Of a DNA stretch of 45,765 bases, positions 16,860-26,161 are shown in pieces. Both the position numbers and the translations under genes were made by a program. The DNA is from Elusimicrobiota bacterium. GTDB taxonomy: Bacteria > Elusimicrobiota > Endomicrobiia > CG1-02-37-114 > XYA2-FULL-39-19. Location of the stretch: positions 1 through 45,765 of the forward strand of contig JAHIVV010000063.1 of NCBI GenBank assembly GCA_018816525.1. The letters are read 5' to 3'. How positions within the stretch are numbered: the first letter of the stretch is position 1; every line of letters starts with the position of its first letter. The notes below the pieces were generated by a model. It did not search any database and was not told the DNA's origin. It saw only the letters and a program-made list of their open reading frames with translations.

Positions 16860-18200
16860 ATGACCTATATATCAAACACAAACAAACAACAGCAGGAAAT
16901 GCTTGAAGCTATCGGCGTAAAATCCATAGCTGATTTATTCAAAGGCATACCAGCAGATTTTAGCCCTGCGTCATTTAATATCGCTTCGGGAAAATCAGAA
17001 ATTGAAGTCCGCCAGCACCTGCAGTCGCTGGCGGCAAAAAACGCTACGGATTTAACCTGTTTTCTCGGCGCCGGGTTTTACGACCATTATATTCCCTCCG
17101 CAGTGGATGCAATTATATCAAGAAGCGAATTTTATACCGCTTATACGCCTTACCAACCGGAAGTTTCCCAGGGAGTCCTGCAGGCAATTTACGAATACCA
17201 GACCGCCATCTGCAGATTGACGGGCATGGATGTTTCAAACGCTTCCATTTATGAAGGAGGCACGGCTCTTTACGAAGCCGCGATGATGGCAACCAGGATT
17301 ACTAAAAGAAAAAAAATAATTGTGTGTGAAGGCGTCAGCCTTATTTACAGAACCATGCTGCGTTCTTACACCAGCAATCTCGCCCTGAACTTTGTGGAAA
17401 TTCCTATAAACAACGGCATTGCAGACAGGGAATTAATTTTAAAGGAAATTGATAATGATACGGCCGCAATAATTTTACAGAACCCGAATTTTTTCGGCTG
17501 CATAGATGATTTTACTGATATAAGCCAGAAAGCGCGCAGCGCCGGGGCGCTGACCATTTGTTCGGTTTATCCTATTTCGCTAGGAGTTTTAAAGCCGCCC
17601 AGTAAAATGGGTATAGACATTGTTACCGGCGAAGGGCAAAGTTTGGGTTTGCCCCTTTCATTCGGCGGGCCTTACTTCGGATTTTTGGCCACGTTAAAAC
17701 AGTATGTAAGGCAGATGCCCGGCCGCGTTGTAGGAAGAACTCACGATAAAGAAGGCAGGCAGGGTTTTGTATTTACACTGCAAACGCGAGAACAGCATAT
17801 CCGCAGGGAGAAGGCCACTTCAAATATCTGCACTAATTCAACATTGAACACAATCGCGGCAATTTCATATTTAAGCCTGTTAGGTAAAAACGGACTGAAG
17901 GAAGTTGCGCAATTGTGCGCAAATAAAGCCGGCTACGCCTGCCAGAAACTCAGCAGGATAAAAAATGTAAAAAGAAAATTTGCCGCTCCTTTTTTTAACG
18001 AATTTGTCGTAGAATTGCCTGTAGACGCCGGCGACGTTGTCAGTACATTGATTGAAAAAGGTTTTGCGGCGGGTTTTCCGCTGGGCCGTTATTATAAAGG
18101 AATGGAAAGGTGCATGCTCGTTGCGGTTACCGAGAAGCGCACAAAAGAGGACATCGGGCACCTCAAGGAATCGCTTGAAGGCGTATTAAAAACGGAATAA
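16860..18200 (+). CDS. gcvPA: Glycine dehydrogenase (decarboxylating) subunit 1
   Basis: 446 residues, normal for the N-terminal half of the split P protein. Typical segments are GAGFYDHYIPSAVDAI, YTPYQPEVSQGVLQAIYEYQ, DVSNASIYEGGTALYEAAMM, GEGQSLGLPLSFGGPYFG and TREQHIRREKATSNICTN. With subunit 2 it forms the PLP-dependent decarboxylase that loads the aminomethyl group onto GcvH. The gene lies 9 nt after gcvH and 2 nt before gcvPB. Confidence 0.97.
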   Translation: MTYISNTNKQQQEMLEAIGVKSIADLFKGIPADFSPASFNIASGKSEIEVRQHLQSLAAKNATDLTCFLGAGFYDHYIPSAVDAIISRSEFYTAYTPYQPEVSQGVLQAIYEYQTAICRLTGMDVSNASIYEGGTALYEAAMMATRITKRKKIIVCEGVSLIYRTMLRSYTSNLALNFVEIPINNGIADRELILKEIDNDTAAIILQNPNFFGCIDDFTDISQKARSAGALTICSVYPISLGVLKPPSKMGIDIVTGEGQSLGLPLSFGGPYFGFLATLKQYVRQMPGRVVGRTHDKEGRQGFVFTLQTREQHIRREKATSNICTNSTLNTIAAISYLSLLGKNGLKEVAQLCANKAGYACQKLSRIKNVKRKFAAPFFNEFVVELPVDAGDVVSTLIEKGFAAGFPLGRYYKGMERCMLVAVTEKRTKEDIGHLKESLEGVLKTE

Positions 18201-18202
18201 TT

Positions 18203-19651
18203 ATGAAATTAATATTTGAAAAAGGGGTACCCGGGAGAAGGGGCGCAAAGTTGCCGAAGTGCGACGTACCGTCGAATTTCGAAATCCCTAGAAATTTTCA
18301 CCGTGAACATGAAGCAGATCTTCCTGAAGTATCCGAACTGGAAGTAGTCAGGCATTTTACAGAATTATCCCGTAGGAATTTTGGTATTGATACCAATTTT
18401 TATCCGCTGGGTTCCTGTACTATGAAATATAACCCCAAAATAGACGAGGAAGTCAGCAGGTATAAAGGTTTTGTTGAACTGCATCCCCTGCTTCCGCAAT
18501 TGCGCCACGGCGGAATGCTTACACAGGGCGCGTTACAAGTTATCTATAATACGGAAAGACTGCTCTCAGAAATAACGGGCATGTCGGAATTCACCATGCA
18601 GCCTCTTGCCGGAGCGCACGGCGAGCTTACCGGCACCATGATAATCGCCGCTTATCATAAGGATAAAGGCAACAAGAAAACAAAAATCATAGTCCCGGAT
18701 TCGTCGCACGGCACAAATCCCGCCAGCGCGGCGATTTGCGGGTATTCAATAGTTTCTGTTCCATCAAATTCAGACGGGATGATAGATTACGATGAATTTT
18801 TAAAAGTTCTTGACAATGAAGTAGCTGCAGTAATGTTAACCTGCCCCAATACCCTGGGATTATTTGAACCCCAGATTAAAAAAATTGCCCAAAAACTCCA
18901 TGAAGTTGACGGTTTGATGTATTGCGACGGCGCAAACATGAATGCGATTCTTGGCAAAATCAGGCCCGGAGATATCGGGTTTGACCTTATGCATATAAAC
19001 CTGCATAAAACTTTTGCAACTCCGCACGGCGGAGGCGGGCCGGGAGCAGGACCGGTGGGTGTTGTAGAAAAGCTAAAGAAATTCCTGCCGATTTCGCTTG
19101 TTATAAAAAGAAATGACGGAACTTACGCCCTTGATTACGACAGGCCGTCATCAATCGGGTTTATAGCGCCTTTTTACGGAAACTTCGGCGTGATATTAAA
19201 GGCGTACTGCTACATTCTCATGCTCGGCAAAGAAGGCCTTATTGCAGTCAGCGAAAACGCCGTGCTTAACGCAAATTATATAAAAGAAAAATTAAAAAAA
19301 TATTATCACCTGGCTTACGATAAAACCTGCATGCACGAATGCGTGTTTTCAGCCGTTAATCAATTGAAAAACGGCGTGCATACGGTAGATATCGCAAAGC
19401 GGCTGATAGACTACGGTTTCCACCCTCCTACAATTTATTTCCCCCTTATTGTAAAAGAAGCCATAATGATCGAGCCCACAGAGACAGAAACAAAAGAAAC
19501 CCTTGACGCTTTCATTGAAACTATGATTAAAATCAGCAATGAAGCGCAAACACAGCCTGAAATAGTAAAAGATTCGCCAAAGACTACTCCTGTTTCAAGG
19601 CTTGATGAAGTTTCTGCCGCCAGGGATATGGATCTCTGTTTTAAAGACTAA
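18203..19651 (+). CDS. gcvPB: Glycine dehydrogenase (decarboxylating) subunit 2
   Basis: 482 residues. The PLP-binding lysine is K269 in MHINLHKTFATPHGGGGPGAGP; other landmarks are FYPLGSCTMKYNPK and PDSSHGTNPASAAICGY. It is the catalytic half of the split P protein. It is followed only 2 nt later by a lipoate-protein ligase gene rather than by gcvT, which is nowhere in the window. Confidence 0.97.
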   Translation: MKLIFEKGVPGRRGAKLPKCDVPSNFEIPRNFHREHEADLPEVSELEVVRHFTELSRRNFGIDTNFYPLGSCTMKYNPKIDEEVSRYKGFVELHPLLPQLRHGGMLTQGALQVIYNTERLLSEITGMSEFTMQPLAGAHGELTGTMIIAAYHKDKGNKKTKIIVPDSSHGTNPASAAICGYSIVSVPSNSDGMIDYDEFLKVLDNEVAAVMLTCPNTLGLFEPQIKKIAQKLHEVDGLMYCDGANMNAILGKIRPGDIGFDLMHINLHKTFATPHGGGGPGAGPVGVVEKLKKFLPISLVIKRNDGTYALDYDRPSSIGFIAPFYGNFGVILKAYCYILMLGKEGLIAVSENAVLNANYIKEKLKKYYHLAYDKTCMHECVFSAVNQLKNGVHTVDIAKRLIDYGFHPPTIYFPLIVKEAIMIEPTETETKETLDAFIETMIKISNEAQTQPEIVKDSPKTTPVSRLDEVSAARDMDLCFKD

Positions 19652-19653
19652 TT

Positions 19654-20328
19654 ATGGATTTAGCTTTTGATGAAGCGTTGTTACTTCTGGCTGAAAAGTC
19701 AGTGCTAGGCGAGACGATCCGTTTCTGGGAATCAAAAGAGCATTTCGTTGTGCTTGGCACCAGCAATAAAATTGAACAGGAAGTTAATATTGAGGCCTGC
19801 AAACTGCACAAAATTCCGGTTTTTAGGCGTTCCTCTGCCGGCGGGACGGTTTTACAGGGGCCGGGATGTTTGAATTTTTCATTTATTCTGCCGTATAAAA
19901 GAAATAAAGCTCTTTCTGACGTAAATAAGTCTTATACATATATTCTTGAAAAGGTAATTGAATCTGCAAAGAAGATAACAGGTATTCAGGAAATAAGTTT
20001 TAAACCGATTTCTGATATTGTTTTGGGTGAGAAGAAAGTTTCTGGAAACGCACAGCAGAGAAAAAAGAATTTTATGCTTCATCACGGCACCTGGTTATAC
20101 AATTTTGACCTAGGGCTTATTTCAAAGTACTTAAAAGAACCATCAAAGCAGCCGGAATACCGTTTAAACAGGAAACATAGCGAGTTTGTTACGAATGTTC
20201 CAATAAATGTAGAAGAATTTAAGAGCGAAATTACGAAATCTTTCAATATTAGCCAACAAGCAGATGTTTTTGATAAAGCAAAGCCCTTGATGGAAGAGTT
20301 GCTAAAGACAAAATATCAAATTTCTTAA
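19654..20328 (+). CDS. lplA: Lipoate-protein ligase A family protein
   Basis: 224 residues of the biotin/lipoate ligase fold: DLAFDEALLLLAEKS at the start (family pattern 'MalDEall'), then the catalytic-core motif VFRRSSAGGTVLQGPGCLNFS (RR.sGGg.v.h..g.ln.s) and GEKKVSGNAQQRKKNFMLHHGTWL, which holds the conserved Lys of the adenylate site. It begins a few residues later than typical LplA, directly after gcvPB. It would attach lipoate (or octanoate) to GcvH. With the LipB-LipA fusion downstream, both salvage and de novo lipoylation routes are present. Confidence 0.9.
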   Translation: MDLAFDEALLLLAEKSVLGETIRFWESKEHFVVLGTSNKIEQEVNIEACKLHKIPVFRRSSAGGTVLQGPGCLNFSFILPYKRNKALSDVNKSYTYILEKVIESAKKITGIQEISFKPISDIVLGEKKVSGNAQQRKKNFMLHHGTWLYNFDLGLISKYLKEPSKQPEYRLNRKHSEFVTNVPINVEEFKSEITKSFNISQQADVFDKAKPLMEELLKTKYQIS

Positions 20329-20341
20329 CAATGAGGAAAAA

Positions 20342-21682
20342 ATGGAAAAAAACTATGAGTTGGTGATTATTGGTGCGGGGCCGGGCGGGTACGTGGCTGC
20401 AATTCGCTCTGCTCAGCTTGGAGCAAAAGTTCTGGTTGTAGAGAAGGATGAATTGGGCGGCACCTGCCTGAACAGGGGTTGTATCCCTACAAAAGCGCTT
20501 GTAGCAAGTGCCAATGTGCTGCTATCGGCGAAAAAAGCAGGACAATTTGGAGTGAAAGCAGAGAATGTATCAGCCGACATAACGGCGATAATTGAAAGAA
20601 AGAATAAAATAGTAAAAAATTCCCGTTTGGGTATTGCCGGAATATTCAAAAGTTATAATATTGAATCACTAAAAGGAAATGCAGTGTTTACGGCCAGCAA
20701 AGAACTAGATGTAGCAGGAGAAAAGATTTCATTCAATAAGTGTATAATTGCAACCGGTTCGATGCCATCAACCATTCCCGGAATTACAGTTGACGGAAAC
20801 AAAATACTTACAAGCGACCACATTCTGGATATCCAGAGCGTCCCCTCTTCATTGCTTATTATAGGAAGCGGCGCTATTGGTATTGAGTTTGCCTGTATTT
20901 TCAATGCGCTTGGAAGCAAGGTTACAATAGTTGAGGTTTTGCCAAGGATTTTGCCTAATGAAGATGAAGAAATTTCAGAAAAGTTCAAACAACTGCTCGT
21001 AAGAGACGGTATTGAAATAAAAACTGATTATAAAGTGGCAACAGAAGAATTAGCCAAGTACGAAAAGATATTAGTTGCAACAGGCAGAAAACCTGTAACC
21101 GAAAACCTTGGTTTGGAACCAGCGGGAATCCAGATGAATGAAAAAGGTTTTATCGCGGTTAATGATAAAATGGAAACCAATGTTCAGGGAATTTATGCTA
21201 TTGGCGATGTTGCGGGAGGACCGTTACTCGCGCATAAAGCGTCGCAGGAAGGAATTATCGCGGCGGAAAATGCCTGCGGCCAGGATTCTAGGATTGATTA
21301 TAATGTAATACCGGGTTGTGTTTACAGTATTCCTGAAGTTGCAAGCGTAGGTTTGTCTGAGAAGAAAGCTATTGAAAAAGGGTATGAAGTTGGTGTTGGC
21401 AGGTTCCCCTTTGCCGCAAACGGCAGGGCGATTACCCTTGGAGAGACAAAAGGTTTTGCGAAAGTTGTCATAGATTTGAGGACGGATGTTATTTTGGGCG
21501 TGCATGTTATCGGAGCGGAAGCTTCTGAGCTTATAGCTGAAGCAGTGCTGGCGGTTAAGATGAAAGCGACTACGAAGGATTTGACGAAGATTATGCATGC
21601 GCATCCGACGATGTCGGAGGCGGTTTTTGAGGCGGCGCATGATGCGCATAAGCAGGCCATTGATTTACCTAAGCGGAAATAG
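20342..21682 (+). CDS. lpdA: Dihydrolipoamide dehydrogenase (glycine cleavage L protein)
   Basis: A 446-residue FAD disulfide reductase. FAD loop GAGPGGYVAA (11-20), redox pair C42/C47 in GGTCLNRGCIPT, NAD loop GSGAIGIEF, second FAD motif YAIGDVAGGP, and the C-terminal active-site His/Glu in HAHPTMSEAVFEAAHDA. It reoxidises the dihydrolipoyl arm of GcvH. It is the last gene before a long inverted repeat, and its position in the gcv block makes glycine cleavage the obvious role. Confidence 0.97.
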   Translation: MEKNYELVIIGAGPGGYVAAIRSAQLGAKVLVVEKDELGGTCLNRGCIPTKALVASANVLLSAKKAGQFGVKAENVSADITAIIERKNKIVKNSRLGIAGIFKSYNIESLKGNAVFTASKELDVAGEKISFNKCIIATGSMPSTIPGITVDGNKILTSDHILDIQSVPSSLLIIGSGAIGIEFACIFNALGSKVTIVEVLPRILPNEDEEISEKFKQLLVRDGIEIKTDYKVATEELAKYEKILVATGRKPVTENLGLEPAGIQMNEKGFIAVNDKMETNVQGIYAIGDVAGGPLLAHKASQEGIIAAENACGQDSRIDYNVIPGCVYSIPEVASVGLSEKKAIEKGYEVGVGRFPFAANGRAITLGETKGFAKVVIDLRTDVILGVHVIGAEASELIAEAVLAVKMKATTKDLTKIMHAHPTMSEAVFEAAHDAHKQAIDLPKRK

Positions 21683-21690
21683 AGTTATAT

Positions 21691-21854
21691 ATTGAGAAAT
21701 CATTTTCTCGCTCCTATGATGTTTCTTAACGGCTTCAGAACCTAAATTTTCAAAACTCCTCGTTCACTCCCAAGTGAACTTCGTCAGACAGTTGAAAATT
21801 TGTACGGTTCTTCAGCCTAAAACATCAAATGTCGCTCAAAAACAATTTCTCAAT
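21691..21854 (+). repeat. Long imperfect inverted repeat (about 80-nt arms) between lpdA and the lipB-lipA gene
   Basis: The left arm starts ATTGAGAAAT (21691) and the right arm ends with its complement, ATTTCTCAAT (21845-21854). Matching blocks continue inward (TGATGTTT, AGAACC and AAATTTTCAA, each with its complement on the far arm) to a perfect tip GTTCACT-CCCA-AGTGAAC (21772-21778 and 21783-21789 approximately). The whole element would fold into one long hairpin with bulges. It could be a MITE-like palindrome or a regulatory RNA structure in the lipB-lipA leader. No second copy was noticed in the window. Confidence 0.8.
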
Positions 21855-21863
21855 AATATCATT

Positions 21864-23369
21864 ATGAATACCTTAAAAGTAATAAATCTCGGGTTGACTG
21901 ATTACAGCGAAACCTGGAAAATGCAGAAAGAAATTCTCGCGCAGAGCGCGCAGAGAGCGGATACCTTAATTTTGGTTGAGCATAACCCGGTGATTACTTT
22001 TGGCAGAGGCAAAAATGATAAGAGCGATATTCTGGTTTCTCAGGAATATTTAAAAAAAAAGGGTATCGAGGTTATTGAAGTTGACCGCGGAGGCAGTGTT
22101 ACGCTTCATTGCCCGGGCCAGCTGGTCGGCTATCCGCTAATTGATTTAAATAAGACTGGTAAGGATATTCACAAATATATAAATAAACTTGAGGAAGTTA
22201 TTATAAAAATTCTGAGCGATTATGGAATTAAGGGTGAGCGCCGGGAAGGTTTTACCGGTGTTTGGGTTGGGCAAAAGAAAATTGCTTCTATCGGTGTTGG
22301 AGTAAAACATTGGATTACTTACCACGGATTTGCGCTGAATGTGAATCCGGATATGTCCGTTATTTCGGTTATTAATCCCTGTGGTTTAAAAAATAAAAAA
22401 ATGACAGCTGTTGCGGAACTGACAAAACAGGAAATCAGCATGCAGAAAGTTCGCGAGCTTACAGAAAAGCGCTTTAGAGAAGTATTTGGCATGCAGGAAA
22501 AACAGGAATTCCCTCCATGGATAAAAAGGCGCGTTTCCTGCGGAACCGCCGGTGCCGCCGGTGAAACAGCCAATGTTTTGAAAGACTTAAAACTGAATAC
22601 TGTCTGCAACAGCGCAATTTGTCCGAACAAAAATGAATGTTTCAGCAAAGGCACCGCAACTTTTATGATTTTGGGAGATGTTTGCACGCGTAACTGCAAT
22701 TTTTGTTCTGTAAGCAGCGGATTGCCGGGAGAACCTGACAAAGAAGAACCAAAGCGAATTGCGCAAGCTGTTAAAAAGATGAAATTGAAGCATATTGTGA
22801 TAACTTCTGTGACCAGGGATGACCTGAAAGACGGCGGTGCCGGGCAATTTGTTGAAGTTATTAAAGAAATCCGTAAAATAAATCAAAAAATATCAGTTGA
22901 ATTACTGGTTCCGGATTTTAAAGGAAATATCGAAGCAATGAAAAGGATAATATCAGCAAAACCTGAAGTTATAGGGCATAACCTTGAAACCGTGCCGCGT
23001 TTATATAAGGAAATACGTTCTAATGCCGATTATCGGCGTTCATTAGATTTATTAAAATCAATCAAAAAATATGATAAAAATATCTTAACCAAATCCGGTG
23101 TTATGCTGGGATTGGGCGAAACAAAAGGCGAAGTTATTGAAGTTTTGGAAGATTTGAGCGCAATACAATGCGATATTGTAACTTTAGGCCAATATCTACG
23201 GCCCTCAAAATACAACGTTGCCGTACAGGAATTTGTTAAACCCGAAGTTTTTGAAAATTATAAAAAAATTGGGTTAGAAATGGGTTTTAGGTTGGTTATT
23301 TCAGGGCCTTTTGTAAGAAGCTCATACCACGCAGAAGAAGCGTTTCAATCCTTGGAGGTAAAGATATGA
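21864..23369 (+). CDS. lipB-lipA: Bifunctional octanoyltransferase (LipB)-lipoyl synthase (LipA) fusion
   Basis: 501 residues from ATG 21864; an earlier TTG at 21774 would put the start inside the hairpin. Residues 1-215 are LipB: DRGGSVTLHCPGQLVGYPLI (74-93), catalytic Lys in KKIASIGVGV (about 139) and catalytic Cys in NPCG (C173). Residues 220-501 are LipA: auxiliary cluster C248-X4-C253-X5-C259, radical SAM cluster C274-TRN-C278-NF-C281 and the C-terminal RSSYHAEEAF. The reading frame is continuous across the join (around QEKQEFPPWIKRR), and both halves retain all active-site residues. Octanoyl transfer to GcvH and sulfur insertion could thus be coupled in one polypeptide. Confidence 0.94.
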   Translation: MNTLKVINLGLTDYSETWKMQKEILAQSAQRADTLILVEHNPVITFGRGKNDKSDILVSQEYLKKKGIEVIEVDRGGSVTLHCPGQLVGYPLIDLNKTGKDIHKYINKLEEVIIKILSDYGIKGERREGFTGVWVGQKKIASIGVGVKHWITYHGFALNVNPDMSVISVINPCGLKNKKMTAVAELTKQEISMQKVRELTEKRFREVFGMQEKQEFPPWIKRRVSCGTAGAAGETANVLKDLKLNTVCNSAICPNKNECFSKGTATFMILGDVCTRNCNFCSVSSGLPGEPDKEEPKRIAQAVKKMKLKHIVITSVTRDDLKDGGAGQFVEVIKEIRKINQKISVELLVPDFKGNIEAMKRIISAKPEVIGHNLETVPRLYKEIRSNADYRRSLDLLKSIKKYDKNILTKSGVMLGLGETKGEVIEVLEDLSAIQCDIVTLGQYLRPSKYNVAVQEFVKPEVFENYKKIGLEMGFRLVISGPFVRSSYHAEEAFQSLEVKI

Positions 23370-23839
23370 AAATGAAGAGTTTGGCTGTTTATTTTGGAAT
23401 TATTCTGATGTTGTTAGCCGCGGGTTGCTCAAGAAAAACAGAAACTATCAAGATCGCCGGTTCGGATACTATGTTTAAGATGTCGCAGGAATGCGCAAAG
23501 GAATTTATGTATATTTACCGCGATACAAACATAGAAATTAAATCCTGTACTGACGATGAGGCAATAGCGTCGCTTATAAATAATGAATGCGCTGCCGCTA
23601 TGACTACCAGAGGGATTAAAAAAGATGAGTTTGAATTGGCAAAGAAAAATAGCAAAAATTTGCTGCAATTTATAATAGGGCTGCAAAATATAGAAAAACC
23701 GGAACCTTCAAGAAAGCTGCTCGTATTATATACGGACTCAAAGCCGAAAGGTTCGGTAAAAAAGTATATTAGTTTTGTTTTGGGCGCTCATGGCCAGAAT
23801 ATTGTAAAGAATTCGGGTTTTGTACCGATAAAGAAATAA
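23366..23839 (+). pseudogene. PstS-like phosphate/anion-binding lipoprotein with a large internal deletion
   Basis: 157 residues, in frame. It starts with a lipoprotein signal ending LLAAGC (C21), then the PstS-type N-lobe (IKIAGSDTMFKMSQECAKEF, AMTTRGIKKDEFELAKK, FIIGLQNI). The sequence then jumps to the C-terminal segment (SRKLLVLYTDSKPKGSVKKY, GQNIVKNSGFVPIKK). The middle 100 or so residues that form the second lobe and half the anion site in PstS-like proteins (about 270 residues) are missing, so ligand binding is unlikely. It overlaps the lipB-lipA stop by 4 nt, with a good GGAGG site. It may still be expressed as a short lipoprotein. Confidence 0.75.
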
Positions 23840-23941
23840 TTGCGCAGCGGCAGGAGTGATTTTGTTAAATAGTATAGCATGTTCATATTACAATTTTAAG
23901 GGCCTTTCTTCATTTGTGAAGGAAAATAAGTAGGTTTTCTA

Positions 23942-24967
23942 TCACAGTACATACAATACCAGATAATAAACCACCATTAATCCCAATCCCAGAGGCACGC
24001 CCAGTTTTGCCCAGGCGCGGCTGGTAATTTTTAGTTTGTGAGCGGAAATAATATTAGGAATGTTTCCCGGAATCAGCATACCGCCCGCAATAAGCAGCCC
24101 CATTAATGCGCTCTGTATTTGCTTTAACGTCATAGCAGGGCTTATCTCAGCGGCAGCCATGGTTGCATTATCCAAAATGGCTGAAATCGTGTTCACCCAG
24201 TAAAGTATCCTGCTATCCAGATTAACGATGTACCTGTCTACAATAGGTTTAAACCCGCCCCCAAGAAAAATTAACGCCATTACAAAAAGATAGACTTTTA
24301 AAGCGCGGATAATAACGCGATTGAAAGTTTCAGCTTCTTCGGCGGCTTTTAGGCCTTGAGTTGAATTTTTTCCGTGAAAAAAAATACTTAATAAGCCAAG
24401 CCCGAGAACCCCGGGTATAACAAATTTACCTATAATTTTTGCAGGGTACCAAAAATTTACCCCGGGCATACCTTTGAGTTTTGCAACAAGTATTGCGGAG
24501 AGCGGTTCGCCTATAGACGTGAGCGCAGCGCCGAGACCGATGGAAAAACAGGCGATTATTGTAAAATCAATTTCTGTTTTTTTATCTAATTTTAAAGCAG
24601 TAATAATTTCAACAAGAACCAGGGCGGCTATAATGGCTGTTATAATTGATGAAATGAACCCCAGGATGACAATCATTAAAAAGACGAACAGCCGGACAGG
24701 AATGATTTTAAGGATTGAATCTATTGCCTGGTGAATGTGGCTTCGCGTGTATTTGAAAATCAGCCCGGCAATAAAAACCGCAAGAGTTATTTTAATAGGC
24801 TCGACAAGCGCTTCCTTAATTAAATGTAAAGAGAACATTTGAGAAACCAGGCAGGAAAGCAGTCCCATAACAAAAAGGAACACTTCCAGGTTGTGTTCAA
24901 TCTTTTTGTTTATAAAAGGCCCCAAAAGGACCACCAAAATTATTAATATTAACGCTGTTATAACCAC
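23942..24967 (-). CDS. DUF1646-family membrane protein (putative ion antiporter)
   Basis: 341 residues with about 10 hydrophobic helices. The SIGLGAALTSIGEPLSAIL block and the SAILDNATMAAAEISPAM block are typical of the DUF1646 branch of the ion-transporter superfamily, where such helix-break motifs line the cation site. The function is only predicted (Na+/H+ antiport or similar). The start is GTG with a GGGAG site. It lies 66 nt downstream of the AI-2E-type transporter on the same strand, so the two are probably co-transcribed. Confidence 0.83.
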   Translation of the reverse strand: MVITALILIILVVLLGPFINKKIEHNLEVFLFVMGLLSCLVSQMFSLHLIKEALVEPIKITLAVFIAGLIFKYTRSHIHQAIDSILKIIPVRLFVFLMIVILGFISSIITAIIAALVLVEIITALKLDKKTEIDFTIIACFSIGLGAALTSIGEPLSAILVAKLKGMPGVNFWYPAKIIGKFVIPGVLGLGLLSIFFHGKNSTQGLKAAEEAETFNRVIIRALKVYLFVMALIFLGGGFKPIVDRYIVNLDSRILYWVNTISAILDNATMAAAEISPAMTLKQIQSALMGLLIAGGMLIPGNIPNIISAHKLKITSRAWAKLGVPLGLGLMVVYYLVLYVL

Positions 24968-25033
24968 ATTGCTCCCATTTTAGCTCACCATCCTTTCCAG
25001 TTGTTCTCCATAAATTAATTTTGAGGAAAGGTT

Positions 25034-26155
25034 TTAAGGTTCTGGGTGAGGCAGGCTATTTTCTTCCTGGCCGGGTAATTTAATTTGATGCTGGAATTCA
25101 ATTTTATAGATTTCCAGAATTGAAAGGAAAATTGCGGCAATCAATGGGCCGATCAATAAGCCGACAGGCCCGAAAGATACTATTCCTCCGATCATCGAGA
25201 AAAATACCAGCAAGTCATGCATGCCGGCATGCTGGCCTACAATACGCGGTCTGAGGATGTTATCTATAACGGAAATAAAAAATACGCTGATAATAATTAT
25301 TAGGACACCCTGCCAGACATCACCATTGACTATTTTGATAATACCTGCAGGCACTAAGACAGCCCCGGTGCCGATAAACGGTATTACAGATAATATAAGA
25401 AGAACCAGGCCCCAGAGCAGCCATCCTTTAATGCCGAAGATCCACAGCGTGAGCGTAGCAAGCGAGCTTTGCAGCAGCGCAATCAGAAGTATTCCTTTCA
25501 CCGTGGCATTTGACATGGAATAAAACCTGAAAATTATCCTGTCTTTGTATTCCTCGGTCAGAGGTATGACATCTTTTATTTTCAGTAGAATTGTTTCCCC
25601 GTCTCTTAAGAAATAGAATAATGAAAAGAGCGTTATGAACAATCCAAATACTGCTTCAACGGTCATTTTAAAAGTCCTGTTAACAAAGGAGGCAATTGAA
25701 GCTTCAGAAAAGTCCATAGTTTTTTCAAAAACCGTTTGCCAATCCATAGTAATATCGTGCGCAACAAGCCAGGCGCCCACAGGCGAATTCATTATTCTTC
25801 CCACAATTCCTGTGTTGTCCTGCTGAATTAAGTTGTTTAATTGAGGGCCTATATTGCGGTAAAGGCCGATGCTTTGAGCTATTAAAATTTGGGATACAAA
25901 CATTAAAGGCAGTAAAATTAAAGTCAGTATAAGAATACAACATAATATAGAAGCCAGAGCCCGCCTGTTTTTTGTGAGCATAAGCAGTAGTTTAAATAAC
26001 GGATATATAAGTATTGCGATTATTATGGCAAGCATAATTGGCAACACAAAAAAACGAACCAGGCTCAATAATAACAATAAAGACAAAGCAAAAGCCGTAA
26101 GCAAAAAATACTTGCTGAATTTCTTCCCGTCTAAAACACTTTTTTTAGGTTCCAT
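25034..26155 (-). CDS. AI-2E family transporter
   Basis: A 373-residue membrane protein of the TqsA/YdiK/PerM family: about eight helices with the diagnostic block LRPRIVGQHAGMHDLLVFFSMIGGIVSFGPVGLLIGPL near the C-terminus and SVIPFIGTGAVLVPAGII before it. Members export diverse solutes or Na+(Li+)/H+, so 'AI-2' in the family name says little here. The ATG has a promoter only six bases upstream and no Shine-Dalgarno sequence. It is divergent from the HAD phosphatase gene. Confidence 0.9.
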   Translation of the reverse strand: MEPKKSVLDGKKFSKYFLLTAFALSLLLLLSLVRFFVLPIMLAIIIAILIYPLFKLLLMLTKNRRALASILCCILILTLILLPLMFVSQILIAQSIGLYRNIGPQLNNLIQQDNTGIVGRIMNSPVGAWLVAHDITMDWQTVFEKTMDFSEASIASFVNRTFKMTVEAVFGLFITLFSLFYFLRDGETILLKIKDVIPLTEEYKDRIIFRFYSMSNATVKGILLIALLQSSLATLTLWIFGIKGWLLWGLVLLILSVIPFIGTGAVLVPAGIIKIVNGDVWQGVLIIIISVFFISVIDNILRPRIVGQHAGMHDLLVFFSMIGGIVSFGPVGLLIGPLIAAIFLSILEIYKIEFQHQIKLPGQEENSLPHPEP

Positions 26156-26161
26156 GCATTA

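Noticed and set aside
23880-23935. A hairpin (TTTCTTCA with TGAAGGAAA) after the PstS-like gene considered as a terminator.
   Set aside because: The stem has a bulge and is not followed by a T-run on either strand, so termination is not supported.
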